Assembly (NCBI RefSeq): GCF_039888675.1
Contig: NZ_JBDQQR010000003.1
Location: forward strand, 124,001-188,000
DNA: 64,000 nt
DNA from: Mesorhizobium sp. CAU 1732
Lineage (GTDB): Bacteria > Pseudomonadota > Alphaproteobacteria > Rhizobiales > Rhizobiaceae
Direction of reading: 5' to 3'
This document shows, piece after piece, positions 36,780-46,261 of this stretch. Positions within the stretch are counted from its first letter, which is position 1, and every line of letters begins with the position of its first letter. A program made the translations under genes and the position numbers. Under the pieces are notes generated by a model. That model was not told where the DNA came from, did not search any database, and was given only the letters and a program-made list of their open reading frames with translations.

Positions 36780-37799
36780 TCAGGCGATGGGAAATGCGTG
36801 GGCACGCACGACCGAGATGCGCCCCGCATCGTCCTTGCGGACAGACACTTCGGGCGCGACATCCAGTTCGACCATCGTTCCATCCTCAAGCCGCGCCAGC
36901 ACGCGGCGGGCCTCCGGGCGGTCGATGACGCGCGCGACCGTGGCCGCGATATCGCCATTCTGATCCCACCGCAGATCAGCCGGCCTCACGAAAATTTCGG
37001 CCTTTCCATCGGGCAGATCCGCAACTGGCAGCGTTCCGCTTCCCAGCCTCGCCACGCCCTGATGGACATCGACTTCGAGCCGGTGCGCATCGCCCAGAAA
37101 CCGGGTCACGAAGGGCGAGTTGGGCTGTCGGCAAACCTCCTCGGGCGTGCCTTCCTGCACGATCCGGCCCTGATCGAGGATCACGACGCGGTCGGCGAGA
37201 TCGAGCGCCTCCTCCTGATCGTGGGTGACGAAGAGTGTCGTGATGCCGAGCTCGTCATGGATTTCGCGCAGCCAGCGCCGCAGATCACGCCGGACATTGG
37301 CGTCCAGCGCGCCGAACGGCTCGTCGAGCAACAACACCTTGGGATCGACGGCCAGCGCGCGCGCAAGCGCCACGCGCTGCCGCTGGCCACCGGAAATCTG
37401 GCTGGGGAAGCGATCGCCCAGCCCTTCCAGCCGCACAAGCGACAGCAAATCGGTGACGCGCGCGGCGATCTGGCCGCGATCGCGTCTGGTCTTAGAGACC
37501 TTCATGCCGAAGCCGATATTCTCGGCCACCGTCATGTGCGGAAACAGCGCGTAATGCTGGAACACGAAGCCGACGCCACGGTCGCGCACCGGAATATCGG
37601 TCGCGTCCTGATCACCGAAGAGAATGCGGCCGCCATCGGCATATTCGAGACCGGCCACCATGCGCAGGATCGTGGTCTTGCCGGAGCCGGACGGGCCGAG
37701 AAGTGCCACGAGCTGGCCGCTCTCGATCTCCAGCGACACGTTGCGCACCGCGCGGAACGTGTCGAACGTCTTCACGACATGGTCGAGCGTGATCTTCAT
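36780..37799 (-). CDS. cysA: Sulfate/thiosulfate ABC transporter ATP-binding protein
   Basis: The 339-aa ATPase has Walker [10 protein letters not shown], signature ISGGQRQR, Walker [13 protein letters not shown], the H-loop [16 protein letters not shown] and a C-terminal TOBE-like domain that includes [10 protein letters not shown], typical of CysA. It energises sulfate uptake for cysteine synthesis. ATG at 37799 overlaps the cysW stop by 4 nt. It is the last gene of a four-gene operon read leftward. Confidence 0.95.
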   Translation of the reverse strand: MKITLDHVVKTFDTFRAVRNVSLEIESGQLVALLGPSGSGKTTILRMVAGLEYADGGRILFGDQDATDIPVRDRGVGFVFQHYALFPHMTVAENIGFGMKVSKTRRDRGQIAARVTDLLSLVRLEGLGDRFPSQISGGQRQRVALARALAVDPKVLLLDEPFGALDANVRRDLRRWLREIHDELGITTLFVTHDQEEALDLADRVVILDQGRIVQEGTPEEVCRQPNSPFVTRFLGDAHRLEVDVHQGVARLGSGTLPVADLPDGKAEIFVRPADLRWDQNGDIAATVARVIDRPEARRVLARLEDGTMVELDVAPEVSVRKDDAGRISVVRAHAFPIA

Positions 37800-38692
37800 G
37801 GCTTGGCTCCCTGTTCCAGCGGTGCCGCCCCGGCAAGCGCCGGCCGCCCTGCCCGCCCGGCGCCACGCCGTTCGAGGATGACCTTGGCGACGATCGTCAC
37901 CAGAGCCAGTACGGTCAGGATCGACGCGGCGGCAAAGGCGCCCACCGTCTGATAGTCGTGATAGAGAAGTTCGATATGGAGCGGCAGGGTGTTCGTCTGT
38001 CCGCGAATGTTGCCCGATACGATGGACACCGCGCCGAACTCGCCCATGACGCGCGCATTGCACAACACCACGCCGTAAAGCAGCGCCCAGCGGATATTGG
38101 GCAGCGTGACGGAAAAGAAGGTGCGCCAGCCCGACGCGCCGAGCGACGTTGCGGCCTCCTCGAGATCGCGACCCTGTGCCTGCATCAGCGGGATGAGCTC
38201 GCGCGCGACGAACGGCGCGGTGACGAACATCGAAGCAAGCACGATGCCGGGCAAGGCGAAGAGAACCTTGACGTCCGCCGCCTGAAGCGCCGGGCCGAAC
38301 AGGCCCTGCAGGCCGTAGACGAAGAGATAGGCGACGCCGGCGACGATCGGCGAAATCGAAAACGGTATCTCGATCACGATGATCAGGAAGCGCTTTCCCC
38401 AGAAGTCGAACTTGGTGACCGCCCACGCAGCCGCGACGCCGAACGCCGTGTTTAAAGGCACTGCGATCAGGGCTGTCGCCACCGTCAAAAATATCGCGTG
38501 ACGCGTATCCGGGTGCCCGATCGTCGACGTGAACGTATCCACGCCGAGCGAAAAAGCCTGCGTGAAGATGACCACCAGCGGCGCGAGGACAAGGATGGCG
38601 CCGGTCACCAGCACGAAGCTGATCAGGGTTCGCCTGACAGCCGGTGAATCGCCGACGCGCGGCGGTTTCCTGCCGATGCGGTTCGTGCTCAT
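37796..38692 (-). CDS. cysW: Sulfate ABC transporter permease CysW
   Basis: The 298-aa inner-membrane protein has six helices and the CysW permease loop with [30 protein letters not shown] (EAA motif). It forms the channel with CysT. The ATG at 38692 lies inside the operon 2 bp from the cysT stop; a TTG at 38698 overlapping the cysT stop is an alternative start. Confidence 0.94.
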   Translation of the reverse strand: MSTNRIGRKPPRVGDSPAVRRTLISFVLVTGAILVLAPLVVIFTQAFSLGVDTFTSTIGHPDTRHAIFLTVATALIAVPLNTAFGVAAAWAVTKFDFWGKRFLIIVIEIPFSISPIVAGVAYLFVYGLQGLFGPALQAADVKVLFALPGIVLASMFVTAPFVARELIPLMQAQGRDLEEAATSLGASGWRTFFSVTLPNIRWALLYGVVLCNARVMGEFGAVSIVSGNIRGQTNTLPLHIELLYHDYQTVGAFAAASILTVLALVTIVAKVILERRGAGRAGRPALAGAAPLEQGAKP

Positions 38693-38694
38693 CG

Positions 38695-39516
38695 TCAATT
38701 CCTCGCCGTGTAGCGCAGGGCGCGCGCCTGCAGCATGTTGGTCACGGCGAGCATGACGAAGGCGGTGATCAGCAGGACGGACGCGATCGCAGCCGCCGCC
38801 TGATAATCGTATTCCTCAAGCCGGATGAAGGCGAGCAAGGCCGTGATTTCGGTCTGGAAGGGTTGGTTGCCGGCGATGAAGATGATCGCGCCGAATTCAC
38901 CGAGGCTGCGCGCGAAGGACAGCGAAATGCCCGCCAAAAGTGCCGGTGTCAGAAGCGGCAGGATCACGCGCAGGAATATGGTCCGGTCGGAACCGCCCAG
39001 CGATTGCGCGGCTTCCTCGAGCGCCGGATCGAGGTCTTCCAGCACGGGCTGAACCGTCCGCACGATGAATGGAAGGCTGGTGAACGCCATGGCGATCATG
39101 ATGCCGAGCGGCGTGTAGGCGACGCGGATGCCTGCCTCGGCCAGCAGACCGCCGAACCAGCCATTGGGCGCGAACAGGGTCGTCAGCGCTATACCGGCGA
39201 CGGCGGTCGGCAGCGCGAAAGGAAGATCGACGATCGCATCGACGAGGCGCTTGCCGGGAAAATTGTAGCGAACCAGCACCCACGCGAGCGCCAGCCCGAA
39301 GACGAGATTGAAGGCCGTCGCCGCGGCGGCGGCCAGTACGGTGACACGATAGCTCGCCACCGCGCGGGCGGACGACACGATGCGCCAATAGTCCTCAGGC
39401 CCGAGGCTTGCGGCCTTGAAGATCAACGCGCCGAGCGGCAGCGCCACGATCAGGGCCACGTAAAAGAGGGTGATACCGAGCGACAAGGGCAGGCCCGGCA
39501 GGACGCGGCGTCTCAA
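38695..39516 (-). CDS. cysT: Sulfate ABC transporter permease CysT (CysU)
   Basis: The 273-aa permease has six helices and the EAA loop [30 protein letters not shown], with [26 protein letters not shown] as in CysT/CysU. The start is a TTG: an in-frame TGA lies seven codons before position 39516, and GAAAG is correctly spaced. It is 71 bp downstream of the binding-protein stop. Confidence 0.93.
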   Translation of the reverse strand: MRRRVLPGLPLSLGITLFYVALIVALPLGALIFKAASLGPEDYWRIVSSARAVASYRVTVLAAAAATAFNLVFGLALAWVLVRYNFPGKRLVDAIVDLPFALPTAVAGIALTTLFAPNGWFGGLLAEAGIRVAYTPLGIMIAMAFTSLPFIVRTVQPVLEDLDPALEEAAQSLGGSDRTIFLRVILPLLTPALLAGISLSFARSLGEFGAIIFIAGNQPFQTEITALLAFIRLEEYDYQAAAAIASVLLITAFVMLAVTNMLQARALRYTARN

Positions 39517-39587
39517 TGGAACGGTCTTTCAATGCAGGAGAGCCGGCAGCCAGAGGGCCGCCGGCTCATCGTTAGGTGTGGTGAACC

Positions 39588-40574
39588 TTAGCGCTCGCCG
39601 TAGATCTGGTCGAGTAGCGCGCCGGACGCAAAATGCTCTTCCTGGATCTTGTCCCAGCCGCCGAACACGTCTTCGACCGTCACCAGGCGAACCTCCGGGA
39701 ACTGATCCTTGAATTCAGCGGCCACGGCCTCGTCGTTCACCCGATTGCCGTTCTCGGCGAGGATCTTCTGGCCTTCCGGCGTGTAGAGGAAATCAAGGTA
39801 GGACTTCGCGAATTCACGCGATCCGCGCTTGTCGACAACCGTGTCGACGATCGCGACCGGGAATTCCGCCAGAAGGCTGGCCGGCGGCACGACGATGTCG
39901 AACTTATCCTCGCCGAACTCCTTGGCGATGCCGCGCGTTTCGGCTTCGAAGGTGATCAGCACATCGCCGATTTCACGCTCGACGAAGGTCGTCGTCGCGG
40001 CACGGCCGCCCGTGTCGAAGACGGGCACGTTGTCGAAGAGCTTGCCGACGAATTTGGCGACTTTCTCCGCGTCATCGTTGAACGCTTCCTTGGCGTAGGC
40101 AGTGGCCGCCAGATAGGTGTAGCGCGCATTGCCGGATGTCTTGGGATTGGGGAAGATCACCTTGACGTCGTCGCGAACGAGATCGCTCCAGTCCTTCACA
40201 CCCTTCGGATTTCCCGCGCGCACGAGAAACGCCGGAAGCGAATAATAAGGCGACGCGTTGTTGGCGAATTCGCTCTGCCAGTCGGCCGAGACGAAGCCGC
40301 CCTTCACCAGCGCGTCGATGTCGGTCACCTGGTTGAACGTGACGACATCAGCCTCGAGACCTTCAAGGATGGCGCGTGCCTGTCGCGACGAGCCTGCATG
40401 CGACTGGTCGATCGACTTGCCGGGATGTGCGGCCACATACGCCTCGTTCACATTGACGAAGAGCTCGCGCGCAATGTCGTATGACGCGTTCAGGATTTTG
40501 TCGGGCTCCTGCGCATGAAGGGGTGAGGCAAGCAGCGTGACGATGGCGGCGCCAGCGAGAAGAAGGTGTCTCAT
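39588..40574 (-). CDS. Sulfate-binding periplasmic protein (Sbp/CysP)
   Basis: The 328-aa protein has a signal peptide (residues 1-21, ending LHAQ) and the family hallmark ILNASYDIARELF at the mature N-terminus, with QSHAGSSRQARAIL and FPNPKTSGNARYTYLAA forming sulfate contacts. ATG at 40574 has GGAG upstream; the long frame to 40739 has no signal peptide. It is the first gene of the sulfate operon. Sbp versus CysP cannot be settled by eye. Confidence 0.93.
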   Translation of the reverse strand: MRHLLLAGAAIVTLLASPLHAQEPDKILNASYDIARELFVNVNEAYVAAHPGKSIDQSHAGSSRQARAILEGLEADVVTFNQVTDIDALVKGGFVSADWQSEFANNASPYYSLPAFLVRAGNPKGVKDWSDLVRDDVKVIFPNPKTSGNARYTYLAATAYAKEAFNDDAEKVAKFVGKLFDNVPVFDTGGRAATTTFVEREIGDVLITFEAETRGIAKEFGEDKFDIVVPPASLLAEFPVAIVDTVVDKRGSREFAKSYLDFLYTPEGQKILAENGNRVNDEAVAAEFKDQFPEVRLVTVEDVFGGWDKIQEEHFASGALLDQIYGER

Positions 40575-40907
40575 GATGTCTCCGGAGGAAGCGATAGTCT
40601 CTGCATTCCAAGCTAGAGAGCTTTTGCATCCCGGTAGAGAGAAGAACATTCCGCTGTCACCCGATTTTCGGAACGTTAGACCCAAATACATCCAAGAGAA
40701 GGATTGTGAATCCACCCCCTGCGGGCATTTCAGGCCCATCCGACGACGTCTGATCTTCCGTGCGATCGCAGCCCTCGGCCGTGGCGTTCGACAGGAGCCC
40801 GCGCGATGACGTATAGGGGAATCGTATGCAAGCGGATTTTTCCAGCCGGATCGCCAGGGGAGCCGCGATGCTGACGCATCGAAATCTCAAGGTGAGAAGG
40901 AACGGCC
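40575..40907. other. Divergent intergenic region between sulfate operon and marR-type gene
   Basis: About 330 bp with no gene recognised. It must hold the sulfate-operon promoter and the start of the MarR transcript. A palindrome AAGCT-AGAG-AGCTT lies at 40610-40623, 36 bp upstream of the binding-protein start; its meaning is unknown. Confidence 0.4.
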
Positions 40908-41444
40908 ATGGCGGGCGCGAAAGCTTCGAGACTGAACAAGAACTCGAGCCAGAACGGCGGGGAACGGGCCGCATCTGACGCCGATCCGATATCCACCAAA
41001 AGCCTGGGCGAGATCGGCCTGCAGCAATTTGCGCCCTACCTGATGAACCGCATCATGGGCCGCTACAACCACACGCTGCGCGACGAACTGTCCAGCGCGG
41101 GCCTCACCACGCCGAAGATGCGTGCGCTGGCGATCCTGTCGATCATGGATGGCCTGAAGATCAACGAACTGGCGGTCTACGCGGTCGTCGAACAGTCGAC
41201 GCTCAGCCGCTCCCTCGACGCGCTCGAAACAGAGGGACTGATCCGGCGCGAAGCCCCGTCAGACGACAATCGGGTTCGCCACATCTTCATCACGGACCTA
41301 GGCCGGGGAACGTTCTCCGCTTTGTGGCCGACGATGTTCAGATCGTCGGAAGCCATGTTCACCGGCATCGACGTGGAGGAGCGCGAGCGCTTCGTCGGCA
41401 CACTTCATAAGATCCTGCGCAACATCAGAAAACACGACATCTAG
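40908..41444 (+). CDS. MarR family transcriptional regulator
   Basis: The 178-aa protein has a MarR winged helix (LTTPKMRALAILSIMDGLKINELAVYAVVEQSTLSRSLDALETEGLIRRE, with the wing EAPSDDNRVRHIFIT) and a longer, Ser/Asn-rich N-terminus. It lies 124 bp upstream of iorA in the same direction, with a 16-bp palindrome in the spacer, and likely represses the oxidoreductase genes until an aryl ligand is present. Confidence 0.93.
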   Translation: MAGAKASRLNKNSSQNGGERAASDADPISTKSLGEIGLQQFAPYLMNRIMGRYNHTLRDELSSAGLTTPKMRALAILSIMDGLKINELAVYAVVEQSTLSRSLDALETEGLIRREAPSDDNRVRHIFITDLGRGTFSALWPTMFRSSEAMFTGIDVEERERFVGTLHKILRNIRKHDI

Positions 41445-41466
41445 GCGAGTTTCCTCAGCTCTTCCC

Positions 41467-41507
41467 TTGACGCGGCCAGGCATATCCCAGAATATGCATT
41501 TGCATAT
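41467..41507 (+). promoter_or_regulatory. Promoter and MarR-type operator before iorA
   Basis: TTGACG (41467-41472) is a good -35 element; AATATG at 41491-41496 fits the -10 at 18-bp spacing. The -10 is covered by the perfect palindrome ATATGCA-TT-TGCATAT (41492-41507), the expected layout for MarR repression. Confidence 0.6.
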
Positions 41508-41568
41508 TTATAGAGGTTCCTGCCGCCATCGCTCATGGTGACCGGACCCGCAGCGAGCCGGAGACGAC

Positions 41569-43722
41569 ATGGCCGAACGCTCTTTTGCGACCGAAGTCCG
41601 CAAGCTGCGGATGGGCGAAGGCGAAACCTTTCACGGCGAAGGCATTCTTGCGCTGACAAAGGCGCTGCTGGAGAACGGTGTCGGCTATGTCGGCGGCTAT
41701 CAGGGCGCTCCGATCAGCCATCTGATGGACGTGTTGGCCGACGCGCAGGACATTCTCGGCGAACTGGGCGTCCATTTCGAAGCCAGCGCGTCGGAGGCGA
41801 CCGCCGCCGCGATGCTGGCAGCCTCGGTCCATTATCCGATACGCGGCGCGGTAACCTTCAAATCCACCGTCGGCACCAACGTCGCATCGGACGCGCTCGC
41901 CAATCTCGCATCCGGCGGCGTGACGGGTGGCGCACTCGTAATCGTTGGCGAAGACTACGGCGAAGGCTCCTCCATCATGCAGGAGCGCAGCCACGCTTTT
42001 GCGATGAAGAGCCAGATCTGGCTGCTCGATCCGCGCCCCAACCTGCCCTCCATCGTCGATTCCGTGCGCCACGGCTTCGAACTCTCGGAAGCGTCGAACA
42101 CGCCGGTCATGTTGCAGGTGCGCATCCGCTGCTGCCACGTGCATGGCTCGTTCACGGCCCGCGACAATGTTCGTCCGCCGATGACGGTCGGCGACGCGCT
42201 CGAAAACCCGAGGCGCGACACCAAACGCATCGTGCTGCCGCCGGCCTCGTTCCTACACGAGCACGAAAAGATCGGGAAGCGCCTCCCCGCCGCCATCGAC
42301 TACATCCTGCAAAACAAGCTCAACGAGTTCTTCGGCCCCGAAAAATCCTCGGTCGGCATCGTGCTGCAAGGCGGGATGTACAATTCGGTGCTGCGCAGCC
42401 TGCAACGGCTCGGGCTGGCGGACATCTATGGCGAGACCGATGTTCCGCTCTACGTGCTCAACGTCACCTATCCTCTCATCGACAGCGAATTCCTCGATTT
42501 CTGCAAAGACAAGAAAGCCGTTCTCGTCGTCGAGGAAGGCCAGCCGGACTACATCGAGCAGGCATTCGGGTCGATGCTCTACAAAGCGGGCGGCACGACG
42601 AAGCTGATCGGCAAGGGTCCGTTCCCGATGGCCGGCGAGTACACCGGTCAGGTGATGACCGACGCGATCCGCACCTTTCTGGCCGATCATGCATCGGAGA
42701 TGCTCCCCTCGCGCGGCCGCGCGCCCAACACGCCGCCCCTGCCGGTAGCCGCAAAGAACCTCGCCAACGTCGTCCCGGCGCGCCCGCCGGGCTTCTGCAC
42801 CGGCTGTCCGGAGCGGCCGATCTTCGCAGCGACCAAGCTGGTCGAAAAGGAACTCGGAGAGCACCACATCGCATCCGATATCGGCTGCCATTTATTCTCG
42901 ATCATGCCGCCTTTCGATCTCGGCGCGACGACGATGGGTTACGGCCTCGGGCCGGCATCCGCCTCGGCCTTCAACGACAAGAACGCCAGGAAGCGGTCGA
43001 TCTCATTCCTCGGCGATGGCGGCTTCTGGCACAACGGCCTCACCTCCTCGATCGGCAACGCCGTCTTCAACGACAATGACAGTGTCATCGTCATCGTCGA
43101 CAACTACTATTCCGCCGCGACCGGCGGGCAGGACATTCTGTCGTCCCGCGCCGACAACAAGTCGAAATCGACCAAGCACCCGATTGCCGAAGCGGTGCGC
43201 GGCATGGGCGTGAAATGGGTGCGCCAGATCGATCGTACCTACGACGTCACCAAGGTCCGCGACACCTTGAAGGAAGCCCTGACGACGCCGCAGACCGGCC
43301 CGAAGGTCATCATCGCGTCGTCGGAGTGCATGCTGAACAAGCAGCGCCGCGAAAAGCCGATCATTGCCAAGGCGATGAAGGGCGGCGAGCGCGTCGTCAA
43401 ACCCCGCTTCGGTGTCGACGAGGACGTGTGCACCGGCGATCACGCCTGCATGCGGCTTTCCGGTTGCCCGTCGCTGTCTGTGAAGAAGCTCGACGACCCG
43501 CTGCGCGACGACCCCGTCGCGTCGATCGACCAGAGCTGTGTTGGCTGCGGCAATTGCGGCGAGGTCGCCGACGCGGCGGTGCTGTGCCCGTCCTTCTATC
43601 GCGCCGACGTCGTCCACAATCCGACCGGTCTGGACCGCTTCGCCAACCGCGTCCGTCGTGGCGTCATCGGCTGGATGCAGGCGCGCCGCGAAAAGCGCCG
43701 CCTCGTCTTCGAGAGCGTATGA
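41569..43722 (+). CDS. iorA: Indolepyruvate ferredoxin oxidoreductase, alpha subunit
   Basis: The 717-aa protein carries an N-terminal pyrimidine-domain region (GYQGAPISHLMDVL), a central TPP-binding part with CTGCPERPIF near residue 409 and GDGGFWHNG, and a C-terminal ferredoxin-like region (about 620-680) with CTGDHACMRLSGC and CVGCGNCG cysteine sets. IorAB oxidatively decarboxylates arylpyruvates such as indolepyruvate to aryl-acetyl-CoA. ATG at 41569 has GGAG 5 nt upstream. Stop overlaps the beta gene. Confidence 0.93.
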   Translation: MAERSFATEVRKLRMGEGETFHGEGILALTKALLENGVGYVGGYQGAPISHLMDVLADAQDILGELGVHFEASASEATAAAMLAASVHYPIRGAVTFKSTVGTNVASDALANLASGGVTGGALVIVGEDYGEGSSIMQERSHAFAMKSQIWLLDPRPNLPSIVDSVRHGFELSEASNTPVMLQVRIRCCHVHGSFTARDNVRPPMTVGDALENPRRDTKRIVLPPASFLHEHEKIGKRLPAAIDYILQNKLNEFFGPEKSSVGIVLQGGMYNSVLRSLQRLGLADIYGETDVPLYVLNVTYPLIDSEFLDFCKDKKAVLVVEEGQPDYIEQAFGSMLYKAGGTTKLIGKGPFPMAGEYTGQVMTDAIRTFLADHASEMLPSRGRAPNTPPLPVAAKNLANVVPARPPGFCTGCPERPIFAATKLVEKELGEHHIASDIGCHLFSIMPPFDLGATTMGYGLGPASASAFNDKNARKRSISFLGDGGFWHNGLTSSIGNAVFNDNDSVIVIVDNYYSAATGGQDILSSRADNKSKSTKHPIAEAVRGMGVKWVRQIDRTYDVTKVRDTLKEALTTPQTGPKVIIASSECMLNKQRREKPIIAKAMKGGERVVKPRFGVDEDVCTGDHACMRLSGCPSLSVKKLDDPLRDDPVASIDQSCVGCGNCGEVADAAVLCPSFYRADVVHNPTGLDRFANRVRRGVIGWMQARREKRRLVFESV

Positions 43723-45272
43723 CCATGAACGTACACGCACTCCCCGATCTCCCGCGGCGCGGCGAGGACACGACGCGCTCCATCATCAAGATCGCGGTTC
43801 TGGCCGTGGGCGGCCAGGGCGGCGGCGTTCTGACGGACTGGATCACGGCGGTCGCCGAGGCGAACGGCTATCGCGCGCAGTCGACATCCGTCGCAGGCGT
43901 CGCGCAACGCACCGGCGCCACGATCTATTATGTCGAGATGGCACCGGACACCGGCCGCGCGCCCGTCTTCTCGCTCAGCCCGTCGCAGGGCGACGTGGAT
44001 ATCCTGATCGCGGCCGAACTGATGGAGGCCGGCCGCGCGATCGTGCGCGGCTTCGTTACGCCCGACCGGACCACGCTCATCGCATCGTCGCACCGCGTGC
44101 TTGCCGTATCGGAAAAGATCGTGCCGGGAGACGGCCGCGCCGATCGCGATTTCGTGGAGATCACGGCGGAAGGCGCATCGCACAAGCTCATCTGCTTCGA
44201 CATGGAAAAGATCGCGCTCGATGCTGGAAGCGTCATCTCCTCCAGCCTGTTCGGCGCGCTCGCGGGGTCGGGCGCCCTGCCCTTCGCGCGTGAGACCTAT
44301 GAGGCGACCATTCGGGATTCCGGGCGCGGCGTGGAGGCCAGCCTGCGCGCATTCCGCGCCGCCTGCGACCAGGCGGAAGCGGGTGGCCGCGATACCGCCC
44401 CGACGCCGGCCAAAGCAACGTATACGACAGCCCCTGTCGGGCCTGCAGCGCTTCTCGACGCATGGCGCGTGCTCACGTCACGCGTGGACGCGCTTCCGAA
44501 GGCGGTCCGGGATATGGCCGGCCGCGGTCTGCGCAAAGTCGTGGACTATCAGGACACCGCCTATGGCGCGGCCTACCTTGATCGCCTCGACGCTGCGATC
44601 GCGAAGGACAGCGCGGCGGCCGAATGGCGCTATGCGATCGAGGCGGCAAAATATCTCGCCAATGCGATGGTCTATGACGACATCATCCGCGTTGCCGATC
44701 TGAAGACGCGCAGCGCGCGCGACGACCGTCTCCGCCGCGAGCAGGACATCAAGGGCGATGTCGTGGTGCAGGTGACGGAATACTTCCATCCGCGTATCGA
44801 GGAAGTGTGCGGCACGCTGCCCCCCCCGATCGGCCGCTTCATCGAAAGCCGCCCGAAGCTCGCCGCCTGGCTCGACCGCCGCATCAACAAGGGCCGCCGC
44901 ATACGCACCGACAGCCTCAGCGGCTACGTCATGCTATGGGTGATCGGCACGCTGCGCCCATGGCGGCGCAGCCTGTTGCGGCACAAGGTCGAGGAAGCGC
45001 ATCTCGACACATGGTTCGCGACCGCGCAGACGACGGTGGTGTCCAATTACGACCTCGGCGTCGAGGTGTTGAAGTGCCGCCGCCTGATCAAGGGTTACTC
45101 GGACACCCACGCGCGCAGTCACTCGAAGTATGCCCGTGTCCTGTCGGGCCTGCCCGTCATCGCATCTCGCAGCGACGCCGCCGACTGGCTGCGCCGCCTG
45201 CGCGAGGCAGCCCTGATGGACGAAGACGGCAAGGCGCTGGATGGCGCGTTGAAGACGATCGCTACGCTGTAG
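43719..45272 (+). CDS. Indolepyruvate oxidoreductase beta-subunit family protein with extended C-terminus
   Basis: The 517-aa protein has an N-terminal gamma/beta-type oxidoreductase domain (about 20-190: VGGQGGGVLTDWI) seen in IorB, followed by about 320 residues found in the large aerobic-type IorB proteins (DUF6537-like). Archaeal IorB is only about 200 aa. The ATGA overlap at 43719 couples it to iorA; an ATG at 43725 is the alternative. It completes the arylpyruvate oxidoreductase. The extension's function is unknown. Confidence 0.88.
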   Translation: MTMNVHALPDLPRRGEDTTRSIIKIAVLAVGGQGGGVLTDWITAVAEANGYRAQSTSVAGVAQRTGATIYYVEMAPDTGRAPVFSLSPSQGDVDILIAAELMEAGRAIVRGFVTPDRTTLIASSHRVLAVSEKIVPGDGRADRDFVEITAEGASHKLICFDMEKIALDAGSVISSSLFGALAGSGALPFARETYEATIRDSGRGVEASLRAFRAACDQAEAGGRDTAPTPAKATYTTAPVGPAALLDAWRVLTSRVDALPKAVRDMAGRGLRKVVDYQDTAYGAAYLDRLDAAIAKDSAAAEWRYAIEAAKYLANAMVYDDIIRVADLKTRSARDDRLRREQDIKGDVVVQVTEYFHPRIEEVCGTLPPPIGRFIESRPKLAAWLDRRINKGRRIRTDSLSGYVMLWVIGTLRPWRRSLLRHKVEEAHLDTWFATAQTTVVSNYDLGVEVLKCRRLIKGYSDTHARSHSKYARVLSGLPVIASRSDAADWLRRLREAALMDEDGKALDGALKTIATL

Positions 45273-45318
45273 GTCCGGCGGTCCGCTTCAATTCGGCAGC
45301 GGTTGAGCGTGTCGATCT

Positions 45319-45457
45319 ACCCCCACCCCTAACCCCTCCCCACAAGGGGGAGGGGAACTTGGTGACGATCCCGCCAGACAGTGATCGTCGAGGGTTCGTG
45401 CGACATGGCGGCCAGCGAATCCCCCTCCCCCTTGTGGGGAGGGGTTAGGGGTGGGGG
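45319..45457. repeat. Inverted-repeat element with about 37-bp perfect arms
   Basis: Left arm 45319-45355 (ACCCCCACCCCTAACCCCTC onward) is the reverse complement of the right arm 45421-45457. Each arm is itself an imperfect palindrome around CCCCTCCCC-ACA-AGGGGGAGG. The 65-bp core carries no gene. Similar GC-rich palindromic elements are dispersed in alphaproteobacterial genomes. It sits between the converging iorB-type and racemase-like genes. Confidence 0.7.
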
Positions 45458-45481
45458 TTCTTCCAGCCAAACCCGAACTGG

Positions 45482-46255
45482 CTAAAGCCCCTTGGGGTGC
45501 GCCATGAATTCCTCGATGATCTCGAGCGGCGGCTTCACGTAGTCGGACGTGCGGCTGACGCCAAGCCCCGAAAGCCGCCTCAGGCGCACCTGCATTTCTG
45601 CCTGCTTGACCACGATCGGAATGCCGTTGATCACCGGCGCGCCATCGACCCGGTGCGCCTCTATCTGCGAGAACAGGAGCATCGGGATACCGCCGCCGGG
45701 GATCAGGACATCCACGCCGTCCGCCACCAGCGGTCTCGCCTGTTCCTCGAACAGGTTGCGCACCTCAGCCAGGCGCTCGTCGGAACCGAATGCGGCCAGG
45801 ATCTGGCCCGGCTCGAACTGCATCGCATGAACGCCGGCGACGCGCTTTTCCAGCCCGTAGCGCCCGATCTGGTGATGGAACCAGGGAATGTAGCGCCGGT
45901 TGATCGTCACGATGCCGGAGCGCTGCCCAAGCTGGCAGGCATGCAGCATCGACGCCTCGCCCATCCCGAGAACGGGAATGTCCACCACCGAGCGCGCCTC
46001 GTAGAGCCCCGCATCCTGGAAATGGCCGATCACGAAAGCGTCGTAGCCCTCGCGCTCGGCCTTCACCGCATTGCAGATCACCTCGCGCGCGCAGCGGAAC
46101 TCGACGATCGGATGCGCGTAGGAATCGTGCGGCGTGATGCCCTTGATGTCGATCGTCGTGCCCGGATCGACGATCGCGTCGAGGTGCTTTCGCAACTCGT
46201 CCCAATAGGTCGCGCCGTTCTCGTAGTCGACATAGCTCTGATACCAGATACGCAT
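45482..46255 (-). CDS. Asp/Glu/hydantoin racemase family protein lacking both catalytic Cys
   Basis: The 257-aa protein belongs to the Asp/Glu racemase superfamily by length, overall pattern and the position of GHFQDAGL and LIPGGGIPM. The usual catalytic cysteines (GCFxDPG and LGCAGM) are replaced by His78 and Gly188, so the two-base Cys mechanism cannot operate. It may be a maleate-isomerase-like, decarboxylase-like or binding protein, or have a different chemistry. It is the last gene of a leftward TRAP-transporter unit, 6 bp after dctM. Confidence 0.85.
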   Translation of the reverse strand: MRIWYQSYVDYENGATYWDELRKHLDAIVDPGTTIDIKGITPHDSYAHPIVEFRCAREVICNAVKAEREGYDAFVIGHFQDAGLYEARSVVDIPVLGMGEASMLHACQLGQRSGIVTINRRYIPWFHHQIGRYGLEKRVAGVHAMQFEPGQILAAFGSDERLAEVRNLFEEQARPLVADGVDVLIPGGGIPMLLFSQIEAHRVDGAPVINGIPIVVKQAEMQVRLRRLSGLGVSRTSDYVKPPLEIIEEFMAHPKGL

Positions 46256-46261
46256 CGCCCG

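Noticed and set aside
36780..38426. Extended form of cysA (548 codons)
   Set aside because: The upstream part is antisense-free but out-of-frame cysW sequence; the true start at 37799 overlaps the cysW stop and begins the ATPase domain.
40610..40623. Palindrome AAGCT-AGAG-AGCTT upstream of the sulfate-binding gene as a CysB site
   Set aside because: It does not resemble a known CysB or sulfur-regulator consensus and is short enough to occur by chance.
41535..43079. 514-codon open frame overlapping iorA
   Set aside because: Alternative frame of a well-supported iorA gene; highly Arg-rich and without motifs.
43215..43718. Extended N-terminus of the IorB-type gene
   Set aside because: These codons lie in iorA in another frame. 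The domain begins after 43719 where an ATGA overlap gives a natural start.
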